Positions 16,651-25,120 of a stretch of 64,000 nucleotides of DNA are shown here, piece by piece; the stretch's first letter is position 1, and each line of letters begins with the position of its first letter. The position numbers and the translations under genes were made by a program. The DNA comes from Beijerinckiaceae bacterium (GTDB taxonomy: Bacteria; Pseudomonadota; Alphaproteobacteria; Rhizobiales; Beijerinckiaceae): assembly GCA_027532775.1 (NCBI GenBank), contig JAPZTO010000002.1:868001-932000 (forward strand), read 5' to 3'. The notes below the pieces were generated by a model. That model was not told the DNA's origin. It made no database searches and was given only the letters and a program-made list of their open reading frames with translations.

Positions 16651-18156
16651 TCAGGCTGCTGGCTCCAGCATCACCAGCGTCCAGTCATCTTCCGGCGCGC
16701 GGGACAGGTTAGACCGGATCTCCGCATCAAGGCGTTCACCAGCTTCGGCAAAGGGTGCCTCACGCAGGCCAAGCACCGCCCCGGCAAGCCAGTCAGGCAC
16801 CTCGCGCCCGACCTGCTCGGAGCGGGCATCCAGCCCGTCCGTCGGCAGGTAGAGGCGCTGGCCCCGGTCGAGCCGCAGCTGGAGCATCGGATAATCGACC
16901 TCCTCGAACAGACCGAGGAACGGGCCATCCACCTCGACCATCGTGATCCCGCCGGCATCGCTGAAGAATGGCCGGGGATGGCCGGCGGCCGAGAGGCTGA
17001 TCAGACCATCCTCGTCGATATCCGCCACGACGAGCGAGAAGAAGGCTTCCGGCAGGAGCAGATCCTTCGCCATGGCGCGCGACAGGGCGGAAAGAAAGAC
17101 GTTGCAAGGCAAATGCGGCATCGCGCCATGCACGCCGGTCATGGCAGCGCGGAACCGCATGGCCGCGAGTTGCGCGGCAAGGCCATGGCCCATCACATCC
17201 GCAAGCACCAGCCGGTGCCCGCCCGGCCGGCGGAAGAGGCAGAGGAAATCGCCACGGCCGAACCCGGCCCGGGCATGGCGGGACTGAGCCAGAACCGGCC
17301 CGATCCGCCCCGGCAGGTCATCCTGACCCTCGCGATCGATGGCCGCACTGAAAAAGCGGAACATCCGGGCATTGTTGCGGGCATTGCGGGTCAGCATCGC
17401 CGCCACGGCATTGCGCAGCGCATCCGGACTGACCGGCTTGCTCAGGACCTGCTCGACGCCGGCATTGAAGACCGTGCGAAGCCGGTCCGGATCGCGTTCA
17501 CCGGTCAGCACGAGCACGGGAACCGGCGGGCGATCCGCCTTCCATTCCAGCGCATCGATGAGGGCGCTGCCGTCATGGTCCTCGAGATGAAGGTCAGTGA
17601 CGATGCCATCGATGGCCTGGCTACCCGCAATGCGGATCGCGGCATCGAAGCCCGGCGCGCGGAGGATGTCATAGCTGCCGCTGAGCATGGCGGCATAGGT
17701 TTCCAGCAGGATCGGGCTGTCCTCGACGATGAGCAGCGTCGGCCGCTCCCCAGCCAGACGCTTGGTCGCCCGGAGCCGGTTCGGCACGCCGGGCGCGTAG
17801 GAGAGGCTGTCGACGATCGACTGGATGATGGCGAGGCCGCGACCGCTTTCCGCGAAGAGGTGATCCTGCTTCACGATCGACCGGGCACAGGCGCCGTCGA
17901 AGTCATCGAAGCCCCCGCCATCATCCTCGATATCGATCGACAGCGAGGCGCCATCGAGGCTGAGCCGGACCGTCACCGTCTCCGGAGCCGGATCGGCATG
18001 GAGGATGGTGTTGGCGCCGATTTCCGACAGGGTCAGCAGGATCGCCTGCCGGACCGGATCGGCCGGGCAGAGCGTGTCCAGCCGGGCCGAGAGGTCCTTG
18101 CGCAGGGCACTCAGGGCCAGCAGGTCGGGCGGGATGGAAGCCTCGAACAGGATCAT
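16651..18156 (-). CDS. RsbW-like kinase / REC / PP2C-type phosphatase regulator (SypE-like)
   Basis: A 501-residue three-domain regulator. Residues about 1-130 are an HATPase_c_2 serine-kinase domain: N-box E45/N49 (SEIGANTILHA), D78-D79-G-G-G and G105-R-G107. Residues about 138-255 are a receiver with phosphoacceptor D188 (TDLHL) and K240. Residues about 296-490 are a SpoIIE/PP2C phosphatase with metal ligands D303 (GRGDF), D320 (LADVMGHG) and a later TDGLD. This exact order is that of Vibrio fischeri SypE, which phosphorylates and dephosphorylates SypA. The STAS protein at 12167 is the obvious substrate. All catalytic positions look intact. It is the second gene of a minus operon after a GT2. 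Confidence 0.88.
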   Translation of the reverse strand: MILFEASIPPDLLALSALRKDLSARLDTLCPADPVRQAILLTLSEIGANTILHADPAPETVTVRLSLDGASLSIDIEDDGGGFDDFDGACARSIVKQDHLFAESGRGLAIIQSIVDSLSYAPGVPNRLRATKRLAGERPTLLIVEDSPILLETYAAMLSGSYDILRAPGFDAAIRIAGSQAIDGIVTDLHLEDHDGSALIDALEWKADRPPVPVLVLTGERDPDRLRTVFNAGVEQVLSKPVSPDALRNAVAAMLTRNARNNARMFRFFSAAIDREGQDDLPGRIGPVLAQSRHARAGFGRGDFLCLFRRPGGHRLVLADVMGHGLAAQLAAMRFRAAMTGVHGAMPHLPCNVFLSALSRAMAKDLLLPEAFFSLVVADIDEDGLISLSAAGHPRPFFSDAGGITMVEVDGPFLGLFEEVDYPMLQLRLDRGQRLYLPTDGLDARSEQVGREVPDWLAGAVLGLREAPFAEAGERLDAEIRSNLSRAPEDDWTLVMLEPAA

Positions 18157-18170
18157 GATCGCCCTTGGTG

Positions 18171-19121
18171 TCAGATCTGCGCCGATGATGGCTGCAGGCC
18201 ACGGACAAGATCGGCCGCGGCGGCACGGAGGCCCGGGCGCGAAGGCTCCGCGCAGCAGGCGCGCAGTTCCGCCATGGCTGCCGAGAGGTGCCGGGCATCC
18301 TTCCGGGCGATTTCGGCCCGGGCGCGGGCGAGGCGCGCATCGACCTTGCGCAAAGCCTGTCGGATCGGCCGTTCCGAGCGAGTCCGGTAGCGACCGGCAA
18401 TGGTCTCGATGGCGGCGAGCCGGTCATGCTGGCGCGAGGTCAGGCTGCCTGGTCGCATCAGATAATCGGTCATGATCATTGTGCTGGTCGCGACCGGCGC
18501 CATCGCGGCGAGGCGCAGCCAGAGGTCCCAGTCCTCCGCCGAGGCGAGGTCCGTTGCGAAGCCATTCGCATTCTGCAACAGCGATTTGCGAACCGCGACG
18601 GTCGAGGTTCCGACAAGATTGTGCCCGAGCAGCAGGGCCTCGGCCTCGTCGAGCGCGAAGAAATGGGTCGGCGGCTGGTTCCGGAAGGCCGGGCGCCAAT
18701 AGTCGAAGCAGGTACCGCGATCCTCGCCCGCCGGGCCGACATGGCGGTAATCCGTGAAACTCATGCCGATGGCAGGGTTCCGCTCGAGGTGCTCGAGCTG
18801 CACGCGCAGCTTGCCGCGCAGCCAGAGATCATCGGAATCGAGGAAGGCGACGATCGGCGCTGAAGCCTCGGAAATTCCTGCATTTCTCGCGCCAGCAGGG
18901 CCAAGGGAATCCGTTTCCAGCACGCGCATTTGCGGCAGCTCGCGGGCCATGGCCGACAGCCATTCGCGGGAGCCATCGGTGGAGCCATCGTCGATGACAA
19001 GGATCTCGACGGCATCGACCTGCTGGAGGCCGATCGAGCGGATCGCGGCCGGGAGCGTATCGAGGTTGTTGCGGTTCGGCATGATGACGCTGACACGCGC
19101 ATCGAAAAGGGGGCGGGACAT
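18171..19121 (-). CDS. GT2-family glycosyltransferase
   Basis: A 316-residue GT-A enzyme with VSVIMPNRNNLDTLPAAI at the N terminus, the DDGSTDGS nucleotide-binding loop, the metal-binding DSDD and the acceptor motif SAEDWDLWLRLA. It is a single-domain inverting glycosyltransferase without membrane segments. The ATG at 19121 has GGAG 6 bases upstream. It leads the minus operon that also encodes the SypE-like regulator. A divergent promoter region of about 105 bases separates it from the GT4 gene at 19227. Confidence 0.9.
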   Translation of the reverse strand: MSRPLFDARVSVIMPNRNNLDTLPAAIRSIGLQQVDAVEILVIDDGSTDGSREWLSAMARELPQMRVLETDSLGPAGARNAGISEASAPIVAFLDSDDLWLRGKLRVQLEHLERNPAIGMSFTDYRHVGPAGEDRGTCFDYWRPAFRNQPPTHFFALDEAEALLLGHNLVGTSTVAVRKSLLQNANGFATDLASAEDWDLWLRLAAMAPVATSTMIMTDYLMRPGSLTSRQHDRLAAIETIAGRYRTRSERPIRQALRKVDARLARARAEIARKDARHLSAAMAELRACCAEPSRPGLRAAAADLVRGLQPSSAQI

Positions 19122-19158
19122 GACAGACTCCACTGCTTGGGGCGGGTCTCGGCCCGCA

Positions 19159-19174
19159 TGGCATCTCCCTTGCT
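19159..19174 (+). promoter_or_regulatory. Candidate sigma54 promoter of the GT4-wzx-wzy operon
   Basis: TGGCATC-TCCC-TTGCT, with GG and GC exactly 10 bases apart and a perfect -12 element, lies 52 bases upstream of the GT4 start at 19227. I see no clear ATTTGC(A/G)AAT cluster directly upstream; that region is the 5' coding part of the divergent GT2. Confidence 0.6.
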
Positions 19175-19186
19175 GAAACCGTGCCG
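19171..19186 (-). promoter_or_regulatory. Weaker candidate sigma54 promoter for the GT2/SypE-like operon
   Basis: The minus strand reads CGGCACG-GTTT-CAGCA: a good -24 element, a poorer -12 element, and correct 10-base spacing. It overlaps the divergent plus-strand promoter by four bases. It lies about 50 bases from the GT2 start. Confidence 0.35.
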
Positions 19187-19226
19187 AGTTCGGCGGTCCT
19201 GCCGCCTCTGCCTGTCCGGAGTTGCC

Positions 19227-20399
19227 ATGAAGCGCCTTGCCTATGTCCTTGCCGAGTTTCCCGTCCTGTCGGAAACCTTTGTCGGAAACGAGATCCGCGC
19301 GATGCAGCGGCAGGGGCATGCCGTGCTGCCGTTGATCATGCGGCGCGGCGCGGGCATGGCTCAGCCGGAAGATGTCGGGCTGGCGGACCGGGCGACCTGC
19401 CTGCGCGACCTGCCGCGCGGAAATCAGGCCGTCTTCCCGCCCGCGCCCCGGGCCCTCGCGCGCGGGTTGAGTTTCGCCTTCCGGCAGAAGCGTCTGCCGC
19501 GCGCCTCGCTCGTCTATCAGGGCTGGCGGATCGCGCATTGGCTGCGCCGCGAGCGGATTGACCATGTCCATGCCCATTTCGCGGGAGGCGGCGCGGCGCA
19601 TGCCATTCTCGGGGCGCGGCTGGCGGGGGTCAGCGTGTCGTTCGTCTGCCATGGCCATGATGTCTATGCCGAAGCCGAAGACCTGCCGGAAAAGCTCGCA
19701 GCCGCCGACCGGGTGATCGCCGTCTGCGGCGACCTCGCCGAGGATCTGCGCCGGGCCGAGCCGGGCTGCAATCTCCGGATCGTACCCTGCGGCATCGACC
19801 CGGAGCGTTATGCCTACCGGCCGAAGGTGCAATCCAATGGTCGGCTGCTTTTTGTCGGCCGGCTTGTGCCGCAGAAGGGGCTCGACGATCTCTTCGCCGC
19901 CCTCGGCCGAATTCCGACTGCGGAACGCCCGGGGCTTGACCTGGTCGGCGACGGGCCGCTCCGCCCGATGCTGGAGGTCGAGGCCAGCCGCCTGGGTGGC
20001 GGGCCGGAGGCAATCCGGTTCCTCGGTGCGCAGACAGCGAGCTGGTATGCCGGAAACGGGCCGGACTATCTCGCCCTTGTCGCGCCTTTCAAGACTGCGC
20101 CCGACGGCGCGCGCGATACCGGACCGCTGGTGGTCAAGGAGGCCATGGCCATGGGCCTGCCGGTCATCTCCACCGCCTATATGGGCGTCAAGGAAATGAT
20201 CCTGCCGGAGATGGGCACTCTGGTAGGGCCGGGCGATGTCGACGCACTAGCGGCAGCCATCACGCGGATTGGAGCCCTGCAGGAGGCAGCCCGACTCGCA
20301 CAACTTGCTGCGGCGCGGCAGCATGTGGTGCGGGCCTTCTCGCTGGATCAATGCGCGGCGCGGCTTTCGGCCACGTTCGAGACGCTGGACCTGCCATGA
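19227..20399 (+). CDS. GT4-family glycosyltransferase
   Basis: A 390-residue GT-B enzyme starting MKRLAYVLAEFPVLSETFV, the typical opening of colanic-acid-type GT4 enzymes (WcaL-like). It contains HVHAHFAGGGAAHA, VCHGHDVYAEAE, FVGRLVPQKGLDDLFAAL and a donor-domain GPLVVKEAMAMGLPVI segment. The start follows CCGGAG. Its stop overlaps the flippase start (ATGA). It is the first gene of the operon that carries flippase and polymerase. Confidence 0.9.
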   Translation: MKRLAYVLAEFPVLSETFVGNEIRAMQRQGHAVLPLIMRRGAGMAQPEDVGLADRATCLRDLPRGNQAVFPPAPRALARGLSFAFRQKRLPRASLVYQGWRIAHWLRRERIDHVHAHFAGGGAAHAILGARLAGVSVSFVCHGHDVYAEAEDLPEKLAAADRVIAVCGDLAEDLRRAEPGCNLRIVPCGIDPERYAYRPKVQSNGRLLFVGRLVPQKGLDDLFAALGRIPTAERPGLDLVGDGPLRPMLEVEASRLGGGPEAIRFLGAQTASWYAGNGPDYLALVAPFKTAPDGARDTGPLVVKEAMAMGLPVISTAYMGVKEMILPEMGTLVGPGDVDALAAAITRIGALQEAARLAQLAAARQHVVRAFSLDQCAARLSATFETLDLP

Positions 20400-21796
20400 A
20401 AAGCCCGGTCTCCGCCGTCCTGCTCTATGCGGCCAGCGTCGCCTTCGGGAAGGGGCTGGTGCTGTTCACCCTGCCCTTCCTGACGCGGACCCTGCCGCCA
20501 GAGGATTTCATCCGGCTCGACATGGCCGCCGCCCTGATCGAGCCGATCGGCCTGATCGGCTGCCTCGCTATTGCCGAAACGCTGTTCCGATTTGCCAAGG
20601 GCGGAGCGGAGGATCAGGCCCGGCTGGCCCGGATCCTGGCAGGCCTTGCCGCGGGGCTCGGCCTGCCGCTGGCCTTGCTGTGCCAGGTCCTGCTCGTGCC
20701 GATGGTCACGGGCTGGCCGAACATGCCGGGCGAGACCGCGCTGCGGCTCGCGCTCCTCTCGGCCTGTCTTGGCGCCTTCATCGAACTGCCGCTCGCCTAC
20801 TGGCGGCTGACAGGGCGTCCGTTGCGCTTCACCTCGTTCGTCATTGGCCGCGCCCTCGCGCAAGCCGCGATGCTGATCGGCGGGCTCCATGCCGGGTTCG
20901 GCGTCGATGGCGTGCTGATCGGCAATGCCGCTATCGATGCGATGGTCATCCTGCTGCTCTGGCGCCTGATGCCCGGGCGGGGGCTGCCCCGGCTCGACCC
21001 GGCGCTTCTGCCCGCGCATCTGCGCTATGCCGGGCCGATTATCGGCGGCGGGCTTGCCATGTTTGCCCTCGGGGCGATGGATCGCTGGTTCCTGGCCGGC
21101 GCCGTGGCACCGGCGGCCCTCGCCCATTATGCGCTGGCTGCGAAGCTGGCCATGGCGCTGGCCCTGGCCATCCAGCCCTTCGGCCTCTGGTGGTATCCGC
21201 GCCGGCTCGCAGTGCTGGCCGGCCCCGATGGCCCCGCGGAAACGGCCCGGTTCTGGCTGGCGGGTCTGGCCCTGCTCTGCCTCGGCGCGCTGGCCGTCAC
21301 CGGGGCCGCCCGGCTGTTCGTGTTGGCCCTCTTCCCGATCGCCTATCATGGCGCGCTGGCCTACCTGCCCTGGCTCATCCTGCTGATCCTGCTCAACGAA
21401 CTGGCGTCACTCTCGAATGGCCCGGCCTATGCCCGGGCGGCGGGATGGCGAGTACTGGCGGTAAATCTTGCCGGTGCGCTGGTCGCGCTGGTCCTCTATG
21501 CCCTGCTGATCCCGACTCTGGGGCTGGCCGGTGCGATCCTCGCCACGGCCGCCGGCCAGACCTGCCGGCTGGCGCTGTTCTGGGCCGAGATCGAGGCGCG
21601 CGGGCGCATTCCCTATCCGCTTCCGCTTGGCATTGCCATGATCGGCGCGACTCTCGTGGCCATGACGGCGCTGGCCGAAGGTCCGCGTGGCGGCTGGGCC
21701 TGGCCGGCCGTGACGGGCGCGATGCTCCTGCTCGTACTTGGCCGCGCGATCATTCAGCCAAAGGGCCGACCGGCCCCCGTCCCCGGGCATGGCTAG
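20396..21796 (+). CDS. Wzx-type lipid-linked oligosaccharide flippase (SypK-like)
   Basis: A 466-residue polytopic protein with about 12-14 hydrophobic segments, beginning SAVLLYAASVAFGKGLVLF and TLPFLTRTLPPEDF, the usual entry of MATE/PST-family Wzx proteins. It would move the undecaprenyl-linked repeat unit to the periplasmic face. It overlaps the upstream GT4 stop and the downstream polymerase start. Only the C-terminal dozen residues are strongly hydrophilic. Confidence 0.85.
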   Translation: MKSPVSAVLLYAASVAFGKGLVLFTLPFLTRTLPPEDFIRLDMAAALIEPIGLIGCLAIAETLFRFAKGGAEDQARLARILAGLAAGLGLPLALLCQVLLVPMVTGWPNMPGETALRLALLSACLGAFIELPLAYWRLTGRPLRFTSFVIGRALAQAAMLIGGLHAGFGVDGVLIGNAAIDAMVILLLWRLMPGRGLPRLDPALLPAHLRYAGPIIGGGLAMFALGAMDRWFLAGAVAPAALAHYALAAKLAMALALAIQPFGLWWYPRRLAVLAGPDGPAETARFWLAGLALLCLGALAVTGAARLFVLALFPIAYHGALAYLPWLILLILLNELASLSNGPAYARAAGWRVLAVNLAGALVALVLYALLIPTLGLAGAILATAAGQTCRLALFWAEIEARGRIPYPLPLGIAMIGATLVAMTALAEGPRGGWAWPAVTGAMLLLVLGRAIIQPKGRPAPVPGHG

Positions 21797-23234
21797 GATG
21801 CGCCCGGTCTCGCATCGCATCCCGGTCGAAGGAAGACAGGATAGCTCTGTCTTCGCGCTGGCCATATGCCTGCTGGTCTTTGTCATCGGCACGGCCAGCG
21901 GATTCCCGCTCGGCGTGGCGCTGGTGGCGCTGGCGATCGGGCTTGCGCCCTTCGCCATCCGCTTCTGCATGAACCATCCGTTCCTCCTCTGCCTCGGGTT
22001 CGTCGCCTTCTCCTTCTTCCGGCTGCACGAGGTCTTTCCCGTGCTGCTGCCGCTGCGGATCCCGCAATTGCTGGCGATCCCGACGTTGGGCGTGATCGCC
22101 TGGCATGCCCTCGGCTCGAAGGCGCTCAAGCCTTTCCTCTCGCGCGAGCTGGTCTGGTTCGGTGCCTTCTTCCTGCTGGTAACGATCGGCGTGCCTTTCG
22201 CCACCGACCGGCCGACCGCCGTCGCCTACTGGACCGCGACCTATGTAAAGATTGGCATCATGACGCTGGCCATCGCCTGGCTCGTGAGGAAGCCGGACGA
22301 TTTCCTGCTCTTCATGCGGGTGATGGTCTTGGCGGGCATGGCAGTCGCTATCGTGGCTCTGCAGAACAAGGCACAGGGGATCGGGCTGGTTGAGGGGACA
22401 CGCGTCACGATCGGGCGCGATATCGGCTCGGTCCTGGGCGATCCGAACGACCTTTCGCTCGTGCTGCTCTTCCCGCTCAGCTTCGCGGTCGGCCTTGCCG
22501 TCTCGCCGACGGGGCGGCTGGACCGCCTGATCGGCGTGGCCGGTTCGCTGACGATCATTGCCGCGATCATCGCCACGCAGAGCCGTGGCGGGCTTCTGGG
22601 CATGGTCGCTGTCTTCGGCACGGTCGGGTGGCGGATGGTCAAGAACAAGATGCTGCTTGTCGTGGCCGGACTGATCGGCCTCGCGATCCTGTTCGCCGTG
22701 GCCGGCATTTCCTCGCGCGCATCGGGTGGCGCCCATGAGGAGGGCATTGACGAAAGCGCGATGGGCCGGATCTATGCCTGGGAGGCTGCTATCCGGATGG
22801 CAACCCGGAGGCCACTGACCGGGGTGGGGCTCGACAACTTCGTACCCAATTACTTCTTCTATTCCGACCATTGGGACGGCATGAACCACGCCGTGCACTC
22901 GACCTGGTTCGGCGTGCTCGGAGAGACAGGCCTGCCGGGCCTGATCGTCTTCGTGACGATGATCGCCGTCACGGCGAGGAGCCTGCTGCGCGCCCTGCCC
23001 CGCATCGCACCCGGCCCGGAAACGGCCCCGGTGCGGGCGGCGGGCCTCGGCCTTCTCTCCGGCATAGGGGGGTTTTGCCTGTCGGGCACCTTCCTGACAC
23101 AGGGGTTCACCTGGCCGGTCTATGTGCTTGTCGCATTGAGCGCAGCGCTGTCGCGTTCTGCGAATCCGGTTCGGGATTTGCAAATCCGCATTCTCGCAAC
23201 ACCAATAAAAAATCTTTCAAAATCTGATACTTAG
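21789..23234 (+). CDS. Wzy-type polymerase / O-antigen ligase-family protein (SypL-like)
   Basis: About 481 residues with around 11 membrane segments and the Wzy_C/O-antigen-ligase signature in the large periplasmic loop: SRGGLLGMVAVF and GRIYAWEAAIRMA, then RPLTGVGLDNFV with the downstream HSTWFGVLGETGLPG. It polymerises repeat units in the periplasm. The ATG at 21789 overlaps the flippase; an ATG at 21798 is equally possible. The last 25 codons overlap the enhancer-like motif cluster that serves the glmS promoter, so regulatory DNA is embedded in coding DNA here. Confidence 0.85.
   Translation: MARMRPVSHRIPVEGRQDSSVFALAICLLVFVIGTASGFPLGVALVALAIGLAPFAIRFCMNHPFLLCLGFVAFSFFRLHEVFPVLLPLRIPQLLAIPTLGVIAWHALGSKALKPFLSRELVWFGAFFLLVTIGVPFATDRPTAVAYWTATYVKIGIMTLAIAWLVRKPDDFLLFMRVMVLAGMAVAIVALQNKAQGIGLVEGTRVTIGRDIGSVLGDPNDLSLVLLFPLSFAVGLAVSPTGRLDRLIGVAGSLTIIAAIIATQSRGGLLGMVAVFGTVGWRMVKNKMLLVVAGLIGLAILFAVAGISSRASGGAHEEGIDESAMGRIYAWEAAIRMATRRPLTGVGLDNFVPNYFFYSDHWDGMNHAVHSTWFGVLGETGLPGLIVFVTMIAVTARSLLRALPRIAPGPETAPVRAAGLGLLSGIGGFCLSGTFLTQGFTWPVYVLVALSAALSRSANPVRDLQIRILATPIKNLSKSDT
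23156..23199. promoter_or_regulatory. ATTTGCAAAT motif cluster upstream of glmS
   Basis: TTCTGCGAATCC, the palindrome ATTTGCAAAT at 23176-23185 and TCTCGCAA at 23194 lie inside the 3' end of the polymerase gene, 50 bases upstream of a -24/-12 element. It belongs to the same motif family as the clusters at 11990, 26974 and 34674. Confidence 0.5.
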
Positions 23235-23248
23235 AAGATCTCAGCATC

Positions 23249-23264
23249 TGGCAAGCGTCCTGCA
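23249..23264 (+). promoter_or_regulatory. Candidate sigma54 promoter of the glmS operon
   Basis: TGGCAAG-CGTC-CTGCA has correct GG-N10-GC spacing, with one mismatch in each half. It lies about 48 bases upstream of the glmS start, the same distance as in the sypA-like promoter. Confidence 0.55.
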
Positions 23265-23311
23265 GGTTCTCCCGCAGGACCCTGGAGGGGTCGCCAAAGC
23301 TGGAGAAAGCC

Positions 23312-25120
23312 ATGTGCGGGATTTTCGCTCGAATTGCCAATGAACCGGTTGCCCCGGCCCTGATCGAAGGGCTGCGGCGCCTCGAATATCGCGGATATGA
23401 TTCCGCCGGTATCGCCACGATCGAGGAAGGCGGCATCGAGCGCCGCTGCGCCGTCGGCAAGGTCGATGCGCTCGAGGCCGTCGTCCGGTCCGGCCCGCCC
23501 GCCGGTACGGTGGGCATCGCCCATACCCGCTGGGCGACGCATGGTTCGCCGAGCGAGCGCAACGCCCATCCGCACGTCGCGCCCGGCCTGGCCATTGCCC
23601 ATAACGGCATTATCGAGAACCATCGCGAACTCCGCCATGCCCTCAGTGATCGCGGCGCGCGGTTCCGGTCCGAGACCGACAGCGAAGTCATCCCCTGGCT
23701 GATGCACCAGCATATGGCTGCTGGCGCGAGCGCCAAGGATGCCATGCACCGCGTCGGCGAGGAACTGCACGGCGCCTTTGCCATCGCGGCAATTTCCGAG
23801 CGCGAGCCGGATATCCTGCGCGCCTATCGCCGGGGATCGCCGCTGGCGGTCGGGTTCGGCAAAGACGGCGGCGTGCTGGCTTCCGATCCGCACGCGCTGG
23901 CCGGCTATGCCCGCGAGGCGATGATCCTCGAGGATGGCGACAGCGCCGAGATCACGCGTGAAGGTATCGCCCTTTTCAACCGCGCCGGCGAGCGTGTCCA
24001 GCGCCAGACGCTGGCGGTCGACCCCTCGATCTTCGCCCGAGAGGACAACCCTTACGCGCATCACATGTTGCGCGAGATCCATGAACAGCCCGAGGTGATT
24101 GCCCGGATCCTGTCGCAGTACCGGGTACCGGCCGATGTGCTGTCGATGGTTCCCGTCGATTTCCGGCGGGTTTCGCGGATCACGCTTGTCGCCTGCGGCA
24201 CATCCTATTATGCGGCGGCACTCGCCAGGCGCTGGTTCCAGGAATTCGCCCGCGTGCCGGCGGAAGTCGCGATTGCCTCGGAATTCCGCTATGAAACCTT
24301 CGCCCCGCCATTGCCGGGCGAATTGGCGATCGTCATTTCGCAATCTGGCGAAACAGCCGACACAATCGGTGCAATGGAGGTGATGCGGACCCGCGGCATC
24401 CCGGTCATCGCGCTGGTCAACCAGACCGGCAGCACCATTGCCCGGGAGGCCGATGGCACGATCCCGCTGCTGGCCGGGCCGGAAATCGGCGTCGCCTCGA
24501 CCAAGGCCTTCTCGGCCCAGCTGACTGTTCTCGCCCTGCTCGCCCTTGCGGCCGGACAGCGTCGCAACCAGCAGGGTATCGCGCAGTTCCATGCCCGCCT
24601 GCAGAAGCTCGGCGATATGGTGACGGCGGCCCTGCACAACGAGCCGGCGGTCATCGCCGTGGCGGAGCGCATCCATTCGGCACATAGCATGATCTATGTC
24701 GGGCGCGGCCCGCTCTTCCCTGTTGCCATGGAAGGCGCGCTGAAGCTCAAGGAAATCAGTTATATCCATGCCGAAGGGTTTGCCGCCGGCGAGCTGAAAC
24801 ACGGCCCGATCGCGCTGGTCGATCCGCAGACGCCGATCATCGCGCTGGTCGCCTCCGGCCCGCTTTTCGAGAAGAGCGCGTCGAACATCCGGGAGATCGC
24901 GGCTCGGAGCGGCCGGATTGTCCTGGTCGGCGACCGCGCGTCCCTGCTTTCGCTGTCGGATGTATCGACGCATTCGCTGACAGTGCCCCAAGGCTGCGAC
25001 CTGCTCCAGCCGATCGTCTCGACGGTGCCGCTGCAGTTGCTTGCCTACCATGTTGCCCGGCTGCGCGGCCTTGATGTCGACCGGCCGCGGAATCTCGCCA
25101 AGTCGGTGACCGTGGAATGA
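23312..25120 (+). CDS. glmS: Glutamine-fructose-6-phosphate aminotransferase (isomerising)
   Basis: A 602-residue complete GlmS. The N-terminal Ntn-hydrolase domain starts MCGIFARIA with the catalytic Cys exposed after Met removal, and has HTRWATHGSPSERNAHPH. Two SIS domains follow: VACGTSYYAAALARRW, ISQSGETADTIGAM and the C-terminal tail ending AKSVTVE. It makes glucosamine-6-phosphate, the entry to UDP-GlcNAc. Placement behind a sigma54-type promoter, in an operon with an acetyltransferase and a glycosyltransferase, suggests a dedicated copy that boosts amino-sugar supply during polymer synthesis. A housekeeping copy would be expected elsewhere (not visible). Confidence 0.95.
   Translation: MCGIFARIANEPVAPALIEGLRRLEYRGYDSAGIATIEEGGIERRCAVGKVDALEAVVRSGPPAGTVGIAHTRWATHGSPSERNAHPHVAPGLAIAHNGIIENHRELRHALSDRGARFRSETDSEVIPWLMHQHMAAGASAKDAMHRVGEELHGAFAIAAISEREPDILRAYRRGSPLAVGFGKDGGVLASDPHALAGYAREAMILEDGDSAEITREGIALFNRAGERVQRQTLAVDPSIFAREDNPYAHHMLREIHEQPEVIARILSQYRVPADVLSMVPVDFRRVSRITLVACGTSYYAAALARRWFQEFARVPAEVAIASEFRYETFAPPLPGELAIVISQSGETADTIGAMEVMRTRGIPVIALVNQTGSTIAREADGTIPLLAGPEIGVASTKAFSAQLTVLALLALAAGQRRNQQGIAQFHARLQKLGDMVTAALHNEPAVIAVAERIHSAHSMIYVGRGPLFPVAMEGALKLKEISYIHAEGFAAGELKHGPIALVDPQTPIIALVASGPLFEKSASNIREIAARSGRIVLVGDRASLLSLSDVSTHSLTVPQGCDLLQPIVSTVPLQLLAYHVARLRGLDVDRPRNLAKSVTVE

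Noticed and set aside
16534-18390. A 618-codon plus-strand frame opposite the SypE-like gene
   Set aside because: Antisense shadow; the minus frame carries three intact catalytic domains.
18571-18600. Another TTGCAA/TTTGCGAA-like pair
   Set aside because: It lies in the middle of the GT2 coding region, far from any promoter, and is explained by the codons there.
21750-23183. A 477-codon minus-strand frame opposite the polymerase gene
   Set aside because: Polar, repetitive composition and no domain; the plus frame has the Wzy signatures and membrane helices.
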